Assembly (NCBI GenBank): GCA_028717055.1 | Contig: JAQUOO010000009.1 | Location: forward strand, 1 to 21,207 | DNA from: Candidatus Omnitrophota bacterium | Lineage (GTDB): Bacteria > Omnitrophota > Gorgyraeia > Gygaellales > Profunditerraquicolaceae | DNA length: 21,207 nucleotides | Reading direction: 5' to 3' | Shown here: one piece after another, positions 8,530 to 16,650 of the stretch | How positions within the stretch are numbered: position 1 is the first letter of the stretch | Layout of the letters: the number at the start of each line of letters is the position of its first letter | Notes under the pieces: model-generated | What the model was told of the DNA's origin: nothing | The model's database searches: none | The model's input: only the letters and a program-made list of their open reading frames with translations | Position numbers and translations under genes: made by a program

Positions 8530-8802
8530 TTATTTCGCCTTACCTGCCTGTTTGGAAGGAGCTTCCTTGCCGGCGGCTGCCGGAGCTGCTCCCGCTTCTG
8601 CGGCCGCGGCAGTTTCCGTTTTCTCGGCTTTTTCTTTCTTAATCTTAATCCTTACGGTCTTTATTTTCGGAAGGCCGTAGACCCTGTCCCCTTCTTTCCA
8701 TTCACCTTTATCGAGCATTGTCCTGATGCGCTCCGTCCGCTTTAATACTGATCTTTGTTTCTTGTCCTTTTCCGATATTGCCAATGATGGATGTATCGAC
8801 AT
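8530..8802 (-). CDS. Small basic protein of the TIGR04137 type
   Basis: 90 residues. The first 55 resemble the small basic proteins described in Chlamydiae/Verrucomicrobia: MSIHPSL start, RSVLKRTERI, GEWKEGDRVYGLPK. Residues 47-62 are very lysine- and arginine-rich, while residues 63-90 form an extra alanine-rich tail. A strong AGGAGG (8812-8817) lies 9 bases before the ATG, inside the last codons of the SPOR gene, consistent with high expression. The function is unknown. The charge suggests RNA or ribosome binding, but that is inference. Useful as a marker for the PVC lineage. Confidence 0.75.
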   Translation of the reverse strand: MSIHPSLAISEKDKKQRSVLKRTERIRTMLDKGEWKEGDRVYGLPKIKTVRIKIKKEKAEKTETAAAAEAGAAPAAAGKEAPSKQAGKAK

Positions 8803-8805
8803 TTT

Positions 8806-9333
8806 TTACAACCTCCTTATTTGACAGCTGCCATAACGCTTGTTTAATTCATTAAGTAAACCTGACGCGCTTTCTTTGCTGGAAAAATTTCCGGCGCACA
8901 AGATAAAATAACCGTTTTTGCTAAACAACATCGCGTTGAGCCCCCGCTTTTTGATAAACTCCGCTTCCTTAAGGGCATTTGCCCTGGCCTTAAAACTGCC
9001 CACCTGGATAGTAAAAGGCCCTTGCTGTATAACCGGATTGGCTGCCTGTTTAACCATTACCTCGTTTTTAGGCGCCGGAGGAGGAATAGGCTGGCTGCTT
9101 TGCGCCTTCGACATAATCAGGGCCCTGGCTTGATCCAGTATAATGCTCTTGCCTTTTTCCACGCCTAAAGAAAAAGCCGTAATTCCGGTAACCAAAATCG
9201 CCAGGATAATCAGTATCGTTTTTTCGTAGCTCCAGATGCGCGTCAAAAACGGATTACTCTGGCTGGCCCCGGAATCCCGGGGTTGGCTGCCTTGAGAAAA
9301 TAATTCCAATTGAGAATTGCCTTGCTTTTCCAT
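8806..9333 (-). CDS. SPOR-domain membrane protein
   Basis: 175 residues in the FtsN/DedD layout: a glutamine- and serine-rich cytoplasmic part (1-36), one membrane segment (about 37-57), a proline-rich periplasmic linker (80-105), and a C-terminal SPOR domain (about 106-175, starting FTIQVGSFKARANA and ending CQIRRL). SPOR domains bind denuded glycan strands at division septa, so a role in cell division or peptidoglycan remodelling is likely. It lies 8 bases after the HD-GYP stop and 3 bases before the small basic protein. It is too short and diverged to call FtsN. Confidence 0.9.
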   Translation of the reverse strand: MEKQGNSQLELFSQGSQPRDSGASQSNPFLTRIWSYEKTILIILAILVTGITAFSLGVEKGKSIILDQARALIMSKAQSSQPIPPPAPKNEVMVKQAANPVIQQGPFTIQVGSFKARANALKEAEFIKKRGLNAMLFSKNGYFILCAGNFSSKESASGLLNELNKRYGSCQIRRL

Positions 9334-9341
9334 GGAATAAT

Positions 9342-10415
9342 TTACTTCCTGCCTTTATCCTGCTTTAGGTAAACCTTGGTGTTAATCTTCTTGATTATTT
9401 TTAAGAATGCATCCACGACCCGGGGATCGAACTGCGTCCCGCTTTTCTTCTTAATCTCCCTTATCGCGGAATTGATATCTTTTCTTTCACGGTAGGGGCG
9501 GCCGTAAACCATAGCCTCAAAAGCATCGGCAACCGCCATAATGCGCGCGCCTTCGGGAATCTGCCCTTTCTTCAATCTGGAAGGGTATCCGGTGCCGTCA
9601 TATTTCTCATGATGATGCATTATAATCGGTATTACCGGCCTTAACACTTGCAACGGGCGCAATATCTGAGCGCCCTTGACAGGATGCTTCTTGATAATAT
9701 TGAACTCCGCGGCCGTAAGCTTGGTAGTTTTGGTAAGTATCTCCGGAGGAATATCAACCTTACCGGTATCATGCAGGAGGCTGGCGTATTTTAAACTCTG
9801 AAGCTGCTTTTCATCCAAACGCATCTGATGGCCGATAGCGGTAACCAGCCGGCTAAAATACGGCGAATGCGTGTATTCCTGGGGAACACGGGTATCCAGC
9901 AGGGTAACCAGCGACTTTATGCTTCCAAAAACTATCTTTTGCTGCTCCTCATAAAGTTGAAGGTTCCTTATGCCGATTATCGCCTGTTCAATCAAAGTCA
10001 TCAATGTTTCCCGGTCGCCTCCCTCAAAAGGATGCGCGCTTCTTTTGCGCCTCAAGATAACAATGCCGATCAAGTCATCGGAAATCAAAGGCGCGGCCAT
10101 AAAATTATCCCGGATCATAACGGAACTGTTCCGGATTATCTGCTTCTCTATCCTGTTGACTATTTTTGCCCTCTGGTCGGTGCAGAATTTGTTTTTACCG
10201 CTGACGAAACATTTTAGAACAGAATACCCTTTCGTGGCGTCGAGCATCGTAATCTGGCAGTAATCGGCGCTCAATATCTGGCTGATGAGCCGGCACAGCC
10301 GCGGTATAAGGTCAGACAATTCATAAGTGGAATTGACCAGCCGGTAAATGCTATGGATGGTAGAAATCAGGTTTTTATACCTTTTCGTAGGGGTCAAATA
10401 ATTTTTTGTATTCAT
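9342..10415 (-). CDS. GAF and HD-GYP domain protein, probable c-di-GMP phosphodiesterase
   Basis: 357 residues. Residues about 20-155 form a GAF-like sensory domain; residues 160-350 form an HD-GYP domain. Metal and catalytic residues are intact: H183 (THSPYFSRL), HD at 215-216 (LLHDTGKVDIP), HHExYDGTGYP at 268-278, and ADAFEAM. It lacks membrane segments, so it is cytosolic. HD-GYP enzymes linearise c-di-GMP to pGpG or GMP. The annotated start overlaps the dGTPase end by 41 bases and has no clear ribosome site; a TTG at codon 7 is an alternative. Confidence 0.92.
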   Translation of the reverse strand: MNTKNYLTPTKRYKNLISTIHSIYRLVNSTYELSDLIPRLCRLISQILSADYCQITMLDATKGYSVLKCFVSGKNKFCTDQRAKIVNRIEKQIIRNSSVMIRDNFMAAPLISDDLIGIVILRRKRSAHPFEGGDRETLMTLIEQAIIGIRNLQLYEEQQKIVFGSIKSLVTLLDTRVPQEYTHSPYFSRLVTAIGHQMRLDEKQLQSLKYASLLHDTGKVDIPPEILTKTTKLTAAEFNIIKKHPVKGAQILRPLQVLRPVIPIIMHHHEKYDGTGYPSRLKKGQIPEGARIMAVADAFEAMVYGRPYRERKDINSAIREIKKKSGTQFDPRVVDAFLKIIKKINTKVYLKQDKGRK

Positions 10416-11529
10416 TTAGCGCATACCTGTCAGTCATGCCGGCGATATAGTCGCAAACCGTTCTCTTGACGCCATCGCGGCCGATCCGGTTTTGAATTTT
10501 TTCAGGAAGCTGTTTCGGGTTGGCTACGTAAACCCTGAATAATTCCTGTATAAAACGCTTGGCTTTTATACTCATCCGCACCACGCGGTAATGGTTATAG
10601 AGCTTGTCCATCAGGAAAGCGCGCAGCGGTATCCTTAATTTTAGCATATCCGGGCTGAAAGTTACAATCTTTTTCTTTATTTTCTTGGCATCTTTATATG
10701 ACTTGAGCCCGGCCTTTTGGATATTGCTCTCGGTCTCCCGGATTAAATCTGTAACCTGCAAGTCAATCAGGGAACGGATAATAAGATACCTCTTTTTTTC
10801 CGGCGAAATACCGGAATATTTTTCAGCGATACCCCGGTTAAGGCTCTTCCAGATAGGCAATCCCTCCAAATCTGCCTCTTTAATTAACCCTGATGCCAAA
10901 CCGTCATCAAGGTCATGATTATCATAGGCAATCTCATCGGCAATATCCACTACCTGTGTTTCCAGCGTCGGCGATTCTTCGGGAGCCAGGCCTTTTAGCC
11001 TTGAACTCACATCAAAAGCCGTTGAATGCTTGGCTATACCCTCCCTTACTTCCCAGGTCAAATTCAATCCGGGAAAATCCGGGTATTTTTCCTCAAGGCA
11101 ATCCACTACCCTTAAACCATGAGTATTATGGTTGAATCCGCCGTGTTTAGACATTAATTCATTTAAAGCGTCCTCTCCGGAATGGCCAAACGCGGTATGC
11201 CCCAAATCATGAGCCAGAGCAATCGCCTCGGTCAAATCGATATTCAAACGAAGGACGCCGGCAATGGTCCGGGCAATCTGGGATACTTCGATAGTATGGG
11301 TAAGCCGGGTCCGGTAATCATCTCCCTCATGATTTACGAAAACTTGCGTTTTGTATTCAAGCCTTCTAAAAGCTGCGGAATGCACGATCCTATCCCGGTC
11401 ACGCTGGTAAGCTGACCTGTAAGGATGCTCCTTCTCGGGATGGACTCTTCCCTTACTCTGCCCGCTTTTCATTGCGTAAGGGGCTAAGGCCTCGCGTTGA
11501 GTATCGTTAAGCTGTTTTTGCTTGAGCAT
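10375..11529 (-). CDS. dgt: dGTPase-like HD-domain triphosphohydrolase
   Basis: 384 residues, near the typical length of the shorter dGTPase-like proteins that hydrolyse dNTPs to nucleoside and tripolyphosphate. HD metal ligands are visible: H78 (RLTHTIEVSQIAR), H107-D108 (AHDLGHTAFGHSGE) and D195 (VVDIADEIAYDNHDLDDG). The substrate could be dGTP or mixed dNTPs; this cannot be read from sequence. The start overlaps the HIT gene end by 23 bases. Confidence 0.93.
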   Translation of the reverse strand: MLKQKQLNDTQREALAPYAMKSGQSKGRVHPEKEHPYRSAYQRDRDRIVHSAAFRRLEYKTQVFVNHEGDDYRTRLTHTIEVSQIARTIAGVLRLNIDLTEAIALAHDLGHTAFGHSGEDALNELMSKHGGFNHNTHGLRVVDCLEEKYPDFPGLNLTWEVREGIAKHSTAFDVSSRLKGLAPEESPTLETQVVDIADEIAYDNHDLDDGLASGLIKEADLEGLPIWKSLNRGIAEKYSGISPEKKRYLIIRSLIDLQVTDLIRETESNIQKAGLKSYKDAKKIKKKIVTFSPDMLKLRIPLRAFLMDKLYNHYRVVRMSIKAKRFIQELFRVYVANPKQLPEKIQNRIGRDGVKRTVCDYIAGMTDRYALNEYKKLFDPYEKV

Positions 11530-11986
11530 TTTTTAACAATTTAGCCAATTCATCCAACGACTGGGAAATAATCTTCGTGCCGGCAAGGGAGGGCATAAAA
11601 TTGGTATCCCCTATCCAGCGCGGGACTATATGTATATGCAGGTGCCCGGTGATTCCGGCTCCGGCGCTGCGGGACAAATTTACGCCTAGATTAAACCCTT
11701 GCGGTTTCAGGACCTTTTCCAGAAGTTTCTTGGCTCTTTTAACCGCGCTAAACAAACCCGCCGCTTCTTCCCGAGTCAGGTCTTCCAGCCTGCTTAAATG
11801 CCGGACAGGAGAAACCAGCATATGCCCGTTATTATACGGAAAGATATTCAGCATCGCGATTGCTTGCGGCGTTCTAAAAATCACGTAATCACCCGCGTGT
11901 TTGCGCCCGGCCTTGCAAAATATGCAGCCTTTTTGTTTCTTGCTGCTGATATACTTGACTCTCCACGGCGCCCAAAGTCTATCCAT
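11507..11986 (-). CDS. HIT family protein (Ap4A phosphorylase/hydrolase-like)
   Basis: 159 residues. The histidine triad GHLHIHIVPRW places H115, H117 and H119 at the active site. A CIFC pair (21-24) with H30 and H63 suggests the zinc site seen in the COG0537-type proteins that start with MDRLWAPWR. Such proteins act on dinucleoside polyphosphates or nucleotidyl amidates. One base separates it from the upstream phosphodiesterase gene, so it belongs to a nucleotide-housekeeping run with the dGTPase. Confidence 0.93.
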   Translation of the reverse strand: MDRLWAPWRVKYISSKKQKGCIFCKAGRKHAGDYVIFRTPQAIAMLNIFPYNNGHMLVSPVRHLSRLEDLTREEAAGLFSAVKRAKKLLEKVLKPQGFNLGVNLSRSAGAGITGHLHIHIVPRWIGDTNFMPSLAGTKIISQSLDELAKLLKNAQAKTA

Positions 11987-11987
11987 A

Positions 11988-12485
11988 TTATATGTTCACT
12001 ATTCTTGATTGTATCTTATCGTTTATCTCGATTACCCCGTAGGTATTGCATTCAACGCAAGACTTATCCGTCGCGCTTCCGGGGTTAAAAAAAAGCGCTC
12101 CGTTGCGCTTTTCGTTAAACACCTGATGGGTATGCCCGAAAATAACCACATCCAATTTATCGTTTTTAAACTCCGAATCGAGAAGCTCGAATATTCTATT
12201 CGGCGCGCCAAAACCGTGGAAAAGCCCGATTTTAAAATTTCCGGCTTTGAATATATCTTTCTGCGGCAGGGCTTTCTTTATCTCTTCGGGATCCATGTTC
12301 CCGCAAACCGCTCTTAAGCACTTGGAGATAGATTTTAACCCGTTAAGAAAATCCAGGCTGACCATATCCCCGGCATGGATGACCATATCCGCGTTCTTGA
12401 TCTCTTCGATTAATTTTTCCGGCAAGGCTTTGGCCCTGTCCGGTATATGCGTATCGGAAATTACAACAATCTTGAGTTTGTTCAT
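11988..12485 (-). CDS. YfcE/MJ0936-type metallophosphoesterase
   Basis: 165 residues, single calcineurin-like domain of family length. All family motifs are visible: D11 and H13 (ISDTHIPD), D40 (HAGDM), N63 (CGNMD), H90 (GLFHGFG), H118 and H120 (FGHTHQVF), then FFNPGSATDK. It binds two metals and probably cleaves phosphodiester bonds in the cytoplasm. The physiological substrate is unknown. It lies 9 bases after the ATPase gene. Confidence 0.94.
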   Translation of the reverse strand: MNKLKIVVISDTHIPDRAKALPEKLIEEIKNADMVIHAGDMVSLDFLNGLKSISKCLRAVCGNMDPEEIKKALPQKDIFKAGNFKIGLFHGFGAPNRIFELLDSEFKNDKLDVVIFGHTHQVFNEKRNGALFFNPGSATDKSCVECNTYGVIEINDKIQSRIVNI

Positions 12486-12494
12486 TCTTCTGCG

Positions 12495-14084
12495 TTACGC
12501 GATAACTCTGGGTTTGGAATAAAAATCCAGTATCTGATTCAGGCTGTTTATGTCCCAAGTCCAGATTTTTTCTTCCAGCGCCCTTAGCCGCGTGTTCACA
12601 TCGATATCTTTTAGCGTTACGATTACTTTTCTCTGAAGCTTGTGCCGGTATCTCCGGCATTCCCGGGAGAAATCGACTACATCATCCTCGGTAAGCGAAT
12701 CCTGTTTTACCGCTACAATCCAGAGGCTGTCGGTCGAACGGCCGATTAACCCGTTCTTAAGCAAACGGCTGTGAAATTGCAGAGGCTTGATCTCCCGCAG
12801 ATGGTTAAGGCGGACCTTGCCCTTGTCCATCTGAATCATCTCATCTTCAAAAGAACCCAAAAGTTCATTCATTCTCTCCATGAGCGGTTTCTGCGCCTGA
12901 AGGATGAATTCCTGAATCATGCCCTCGATACTATCGCGAAATTTGGCTTTCTGGTTTTTGGCGTCAAAGGTAAGCGAATGCAGTTTGCCTTGATAAACGA
13001 ATTTCATCCAAAAACCAAAAACCCGGTCATTAATCTGCAGGAAGTCTGCGCTGCGGTTTATAGCATCTATCTCCAATAGATGATTAATCCGGGAAACAAG
13101 CTTGCTTTTTTGTATCCGCAATAAATGAGAAATATCCTTCACCCTGTTCCTGCCGGTTGAGATTAAATAAAGAATGGATATATAGTCGTTGCTGTAAGGA
13201 TGGCCGAGAAAACTTTTTACGTAACTTGAGAACCTCTGATTAAGAATTCCGGTTGAATCAAAAAGCTCTCCTTCCAGTATTTCCGAAAGCGGCCTGCCTT
13301 CTTTTTTCAGCAAAGCGTTGGCAATAACCTCCAGATACATCGGGTACCCGCCGCTGAAATAAACAATGAAATCCATCAAAGGAGCGGCCAGGGGAGCGCC
13401 GGAAAGCTTATTCTTCAGGAATTCCATGCTCATCCCGATATCGAAAGGCTTAACCTCCACCACCTCAAAGTTGCCGAAAAGCAAAGAAAGATTTTTCGAA
13501 AGGATGCTCCTCGCCTTGAATTTCAAAGAACTGGCGATTATATACATCGTGTTTTTGTTGCTAATCAAAAGCCTGGACCAATCATGATAGAAATCGGGAA
13601 AGCCGATTCCTTCGAGATTCTGGAATTCATCGAATATAACAACGCAATACTTGCCTGTCTCAAGGTGGACAAGCTCGCAGAGGGAGTTTAATTCCGTAAA
13701 TATATTCTTTTTTCTCCTTTTACTTAGATCGTTAAGGATTGATTTTATCTTCTCGCAGGTCCTGGGAATGTATTTTGCGGATTTACCGGCCAGGAAATCC
13801 AGGTCTTCTTTTAACTCTATGTCGCTGTTGCCCAGAAAATTATACAGCAATACTCCGATAAACCTCTTGGAAAACGAAACCGCTGATTCCGGCCTTACAT
13901 CGAGGTAAAGCGGGATAATCAGATTATCCTGAAATTTATCCAGAAAATTAAAGATAATGGAAGTCTTGCCCACCAACTCATCGCCAACCAAAGCGATATT
14001 CTGACGGTAATTTTCTTTTAAACCGTTTACCCGCTTTTGCAGTATATCCTCGTAATGTTTACGGCTAAAGTAATCTTTTTTCAT
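12495..14084 (-). CDS. Archaeal-type AAA/STAND ATPase with a degenerate nuclease-like C-terminus
   Basis: 529 residues. Walker A GDELVGKTS at 34-42, Walker B CVVIFDE at 147-153. A winged-helix-like region (about 297-352: ISILYLISTG, LVSRINHLLEIDAI, INDRVFGFWMKFVY) follows, as in the Pfam PF01637 / DUF234 group. The C-terminal 80 residues contain D452 and a W-I-V-A-V-K pattern (455-460), where restriction-like PD-(D/E)xK nucleases usually have ExK; here the acidic residue is alanine. The start codon overlaps the stop of the NlpD-like gene (TAATG). Function unknown; likely nucleotide-driven regulation or nucleic-acid binding. Confidence 0.8.
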   Translation of the reverse strand: MKKDYFSRKHYEDILQKRVNGLKENYRQNIALVGDELVGKTSIIFNFLDKFQDNLIIPLYLDVRPESAVSFSKRFIGVLLYNFLGNSDIELKEDLDFLAGKSAKYIPRTCEKIKSILNDLSKRRKKNIFTELNSLCELVHLETGKYCVVIFDEFQNLEGIGFPDFYHDWSRLLISNKNTMYIIASSLKFKARSILSKNLSLLFGNFEVVEVKPFDIGMSMEFLKNKLSGAPLAAPLMDFIVYFSGGYPMYLEVIANALLKKEGRPLSEILEGELFDSTGILNQRFSSYVKSFLGHPYSNDYISILYLISTGRNRVKDISHLLRIQKSKLVSRINHLLEIDAINRSADFLQINDRVFGFWMKFVYQGKLHSLTFDAKNQKAKFRDSIEGMIQEFILQAQKPLMERMNELLGSFEDEMIQMDKGKVRLNHLREIKPLQFHSRLLKNGLIGRSTDSLWIVAVKQDSLTEDDVVDFSRECRRYRHKLQRKVIVTLKDIDVNTRLRALEEKIWTWDINSLNQILDFYSKPRVIA

Positions 14085-14782
14085 TATGGCAAATAAAATA
14101 AGGGGTTTTTCGGCGCAGCTCCCTTGCGCACTTCAAAATGCAAATAAATATTCCTGTCCCGGCCGCTAGAGCCGGCCTTGGCGATAATCGCGCCTTTCGG
14201 CACGCTGTCTCCGGCTTTAACAAGGATTGCCGAATTACGGCCGTAAACAGTAAATAACCCGTCGCTGTGTTCAATGATAACCGTTTTGCCGAATCCCGCG
14301 AAATCTTCATCAGTAAAAACTACCCTGCCGCTGCGGGAGGCCAAAACGTCCAAAGAACCGTAAGGTTTTATGTTGACGCCTTTATTCAACATATAATTGA
14401 TGTTCTGCCCGAAAGAACCGATAACTCTACCGCGTATAGGCCAGATAAAATCATCGTTATCCGCGTATTTGACTGCCTGCTCCGGGGCGGTTTTTGCCTG
14501 GTTGGGAATAAATATTTGCTGGCCTATTTCAACCGCCGTAGTATCTGTTATGCGGTTTAAACGGGCCAATTCATCCAGGTCAACTCCATAGATTTTAGAT
14601 ATTTTCCAAAGGGTCTGCCCGGCTGCAACCTTATGATAGATACCGGGAACAGTCTGATGTATTGGCGGATTGGACTTAACCAACGCGGGAGCAGCGCTGC
14701 AACCGGCCAGGAACAGTAGATAGCACATAGCAGGCAGCATGCAGGCCGCTCTATATTTATTATTGAACCTATCCTTCTTCAT
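14084..14782 (-). CDS. NlpD-like lipoprotein: LysM plus degenerate LytM (M23) domain
   Basis: 232 residues. Lipobox LAGC at 25-28 places it as a lipid-anchored envelope protein. A LysM domain spans about 47-93 (GQTLWKISKIYGVDLDELARLN) and a LytM domain about 112-232. In the LytM domain the usual HxxxD is replaced by N133/N137 (NKGVN), the YAH histidine by R182 (YGRN), and HLHFE reads YLHFE, leaving H215 only. Most zinc ligands are therefore missing, as in the amidase activators NlpD and EnvC. It probably activates cell-wall amidases at division. A GGGAAGAA-type site lies upstream, and the tRNA is 39 bases before it. Confidence 0.88.
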   Translation of the reverse strand: MKKDRFNNKYRAACMLPAMCYLLFLAGCSAAPALVKSNPPIHQTVPGIYHKVAAGQTLWKISKIYGVDLDELARLNRITDTTAVEIGQQIFIPNQAKTAPEQAVKYADNDDFIWPIRGRVIGSFGQNINYMLNKGVNIKPYGSLDVLASRSGRVVFTDEDFAGFGKTVIIEHSDGLFTVYGRNSAILVKAGDSVPKGAIIAKAGSSGRDRNIYLHFEVRKGAAPKNPLFYLP

Positions 14783-14821
14783 CTTTTATTCTTCCCTACC
14801 TGCTAACTGCCGTATTTTCAG

Positions 14822-14892
14822 AGCGGGCGAAGGGAATTGAACCCTCCTATCCAGCTTGGGAAGCTGGTGTTCTACCGATGAACTACGCCCAC
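14822..14892 (-). tRNA. tRNA-Gly (anticodon CCC)
   Basis: A complete 71-base cloverleaf reads on the minus strand from 14892. Acceptor GTGGGCG pairs with CGCCCGC (one T-G pair), D arm GTTC/GAAC, anticodon arm CCAGC-TTCCCAA-GCTGG, a short variable loop, and T arm GAGGG-TTCAATT-CCCTT. The 7-base anticodon loop gives CCC, which reads GGG codons (glycine). The discriminator base is T, as usual for bacterial tRNA-Gly. CCA is not encoded. It lies between thiC and the NlpD-like gene. Confidence 0.95.
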
Positions 14893-14900
14893 ATAACTCC

Positions 14901-14919
14901 GCCTGCCGCTATGACAGGC
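14901..14919 (-). other. Hairpin overlapping the thiC stop codon
   Basis: On the minus strand GCCTGTC-ATAGC-GGCAGGC forms a 7-base stem (one T-G pair) with a 5-base loop. It covers the thiC stop (14909-14911) and ends 9 bases before the tRNA. It has no T-tract, so it is a poor intrinsic terminator. It may be an RNA-processing site ahead of the tRNA or a dispersed palindromic repeat. Confidence 0.45.
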
Positions 14920-16189
14920 ACTCATCCATTAATTTAATAGAACAATACTTCCCGCACATTGTGCAGGCATCCTTGTTTTGCGGCTGCGATTCTTTGCGAA
15001 ACCTTGCCGCTTTTTGCGGATCGATCGAAAGCTTTATCTGTTCCTTCCAATCGCGTTTCTTGCGAGCCAAAGATATCCGCCGGTCCCATTTAACCGCTGT
15101 TTGCCTGTTTTTTACCAGGTCGGCGGCATGGGCTGAAATCCTCGAAGCGATAACCCCTTCCCTGACATCGTCTTCCGAAGGGTGTTTAAGATGTTCGGCA
15201 GGAGTAACATAGCATAAGAAATCCGCTCCAAAGCTGGCTGCCAACGCCCCTCCTATAGAAGCGTTGATATGGTCATATCCGCAAGCCACGTCAGTCACCA
15301 ACGGCCCCAAGACATAAAACGGCGCGCCGTGGCATATTTTCTTTTCTAAAGCGATATTTTTTTCGATTTCATTTAAAGGCACATGGCCCGGGCCCTCGAT
15401 CATAACCTGCACATTACGCATCTTCGCCCGAAGCGCCAGTTCTCCTAAAGTTTTTAATTCCGAAATTTGAGCTTTATCTGTAGCGTCCAGAATTGAACCC
15501 GGGCGCATTCCATCGCCTAAACTTAAAACCACGTCATATTTATAAGCAATATCCAGTATTTGATCAAAATACTCATAAAAGGGGTTTTCCGCTTTATTAA
15601 ACGCCATCCAGTTCGCTATTATCGCCCCGCCCCTTGAAACAATACTAAGTATCCTCTTATTTTTCTTAAGCGTTGCGATATTCTTTTGCGTTACCCCCGA
15701 GTGGATTGTAAAAAAATCCACTCCTTCCCTAGCTTGCGCTTCCAGGATATTAAGCATATCCGAAGGAGTAAATTTCAAAAAGTTCCTGCATTTTTTCTGG
15801 GCAAAAACCGCAATTTCATATACCGGAACAGTGCCCAGAGGAATGGTTGAACGTTTGATTATCTCTCCGCGGATTTTCTTCAGATCTCCACCGACGCTTA
15901 AATCCATTACGCTATCCGCGCCGTATTTTATGGAAATATCCAATTTTCGCAGTTCTTCTTTGAGGCTGGATTTGTCGGTTGAAGTGCCGAGGTTAGAATT
16001 GACTTTCGTGCGCAAACCCAAACCTACTGCGCAAGGCTTGGCCAATTTACGGGAGTTATTCTTAAGTATGACTGCCTTGCCGGATTTAATATTCCGCAAA
16101 AGGCTATCCGGATGGACTCCTTCCGCAAGCGCGATTTTGCGCATCAGAGGAGTAATGATATTTTTCTTGGCGGACTCAAGCTGCGTCAT
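14909..16189 (-). CDS. thiC: Phosphomethylpyrimidine synthase ThiC
   Basis: 426 residues, the short form of ThiC. It is a radical-SAM enzyme that converts AIR to HMP-P, the pyrimidine half of thiamin. Recognisable blocks are GADSVMDLS and GDLKKIR, IPLGTVPVYE, FFTIHSGV, SRGGA, LSLGDGMRPGS, MIEGPGHVPL and GPLVTDVACGYDHI. The C-terminal Fe-S motif is C409-x2-C412-x3-C416; many ThiC proteins have x4 in the second gap. The start overlaps thiD2 by 4 bases. No TPP riboswitch was recognised upstream of the unit. Confidence 0.97.
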   Translation of the reverse strand: MTQLESAKKNIITPLMRKIALAEGVHPDSLLRNIKSGKAVILKNNSRKLAKPCAVGLGLRTKVNSNLGTSTDKSSLKEELRKLDISIKYGADSVMDLSVGGDLKKIRGEIIKRSTIPLGTVPVYEIAVFAQKKCRNFLKFTPSDMLNILEAQAREGVDFFTIHSGVTQKNIATLKKNKRILSIVSRGGAIIANWMAFNKAENPFYEYFDQILDIAYKYDVVLSLGDGMRPGSILDATDKAQISELKTLGELALRAKMRNVQVMIEGPGHVPLNEIEKNIALEKKICHGAPFYVLGPLVTDVACGYDHINASIGGALAASFGADFLCYVTPAEHLKHPSEDDVREGVIASRISAHAADLVKNRQTAVKWDRRISLARKKRDWKEQIKLSIDPQKAARFRKESQPQNKDACTMCGKYCSIKLMDECLS

Positions 16190-16650
16190 TTAATTTTTCC
16201 GGCTTTCTTAACAAGAATCGGATATAGACGAGATTTTTCAGCGGCCCTCTTCTCAATCTCATAAATTCTATACCTGATTCTTTTAAACTTAAGAGCGGAA
16301 CCTATATTAATAAGCTTGCTGAATTCTTCCAAAACCCGCGTTGATTCTTTTACCCGCTGGATATTGGCAAAAAAAATATCCTTAAGGTTATCGCGTTTCA
16401 ATTCATTTCCCCGAAGCAGCCTGCCGATATCTTCCCCGGCCAATCTTTCCTTAAGCAGCAAAGGCTTGGGGACCAAATTTCCGGTTACGGAATCTACGGC
16501 GTGCCTGATTTTCTTCAATTCCAGCGTTAAAGCCCGGTTGTTTAGGATAAAACGCGTAACTTCCTCGCAAACACGCAGGCCTTCTTTTACGCGGTTGATA
16601 TTGGCGTCGATAATCCGGTTGACCGTAATCTTCCTACTTTGCTTTGGCAA
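16186..16650 (-). CDS. thiD2: ThiD2-type HMP-phosphate kinase (stand-alone)
   Basis: 154 residues. The pattern RIIDANINRVKEGLRVCEEV ... ELKKIRHAVD ... AGEDIGR ... IFFANIQRVKESTRVLEEFSKL matches the ThiD2 domain, often fused to the front of ThiE, which phosphorylates HMP-P to HMP-PP without acting on free HMP. Here it is not fused and lies directly before thiC with a 4-base overlap, so ThiC product could pass straight to it. The start overlaps hldE-C by 17 bases. The assignment rests on motif resemblance recalled from the family, and an older label would be thiamine-phosphate pyrophosphorylase-like. Confidence 0.78.
   Translation of the reverse strand: MPKQSRKITVNRIIDANINRVKEGLRVCEEVTRFILNNRALTLELKKIRHAVDSVTGNLVPKPLLLKERLAGEDIGRLLRGNELKRDNLKDIFFANIQRVKESTRVLEEFSKLINIGSALKFKRIRYRIYEIEKRAAEKSRLYPILVKKAGKIK

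Noticed and set aside
12343..12660. A 105-residue minus-strand open frame across the ATPase/phosphodiesterase junction
   Set aside because: It is in a different frame from both well-supported genes it overlaps and has no recognisable features.
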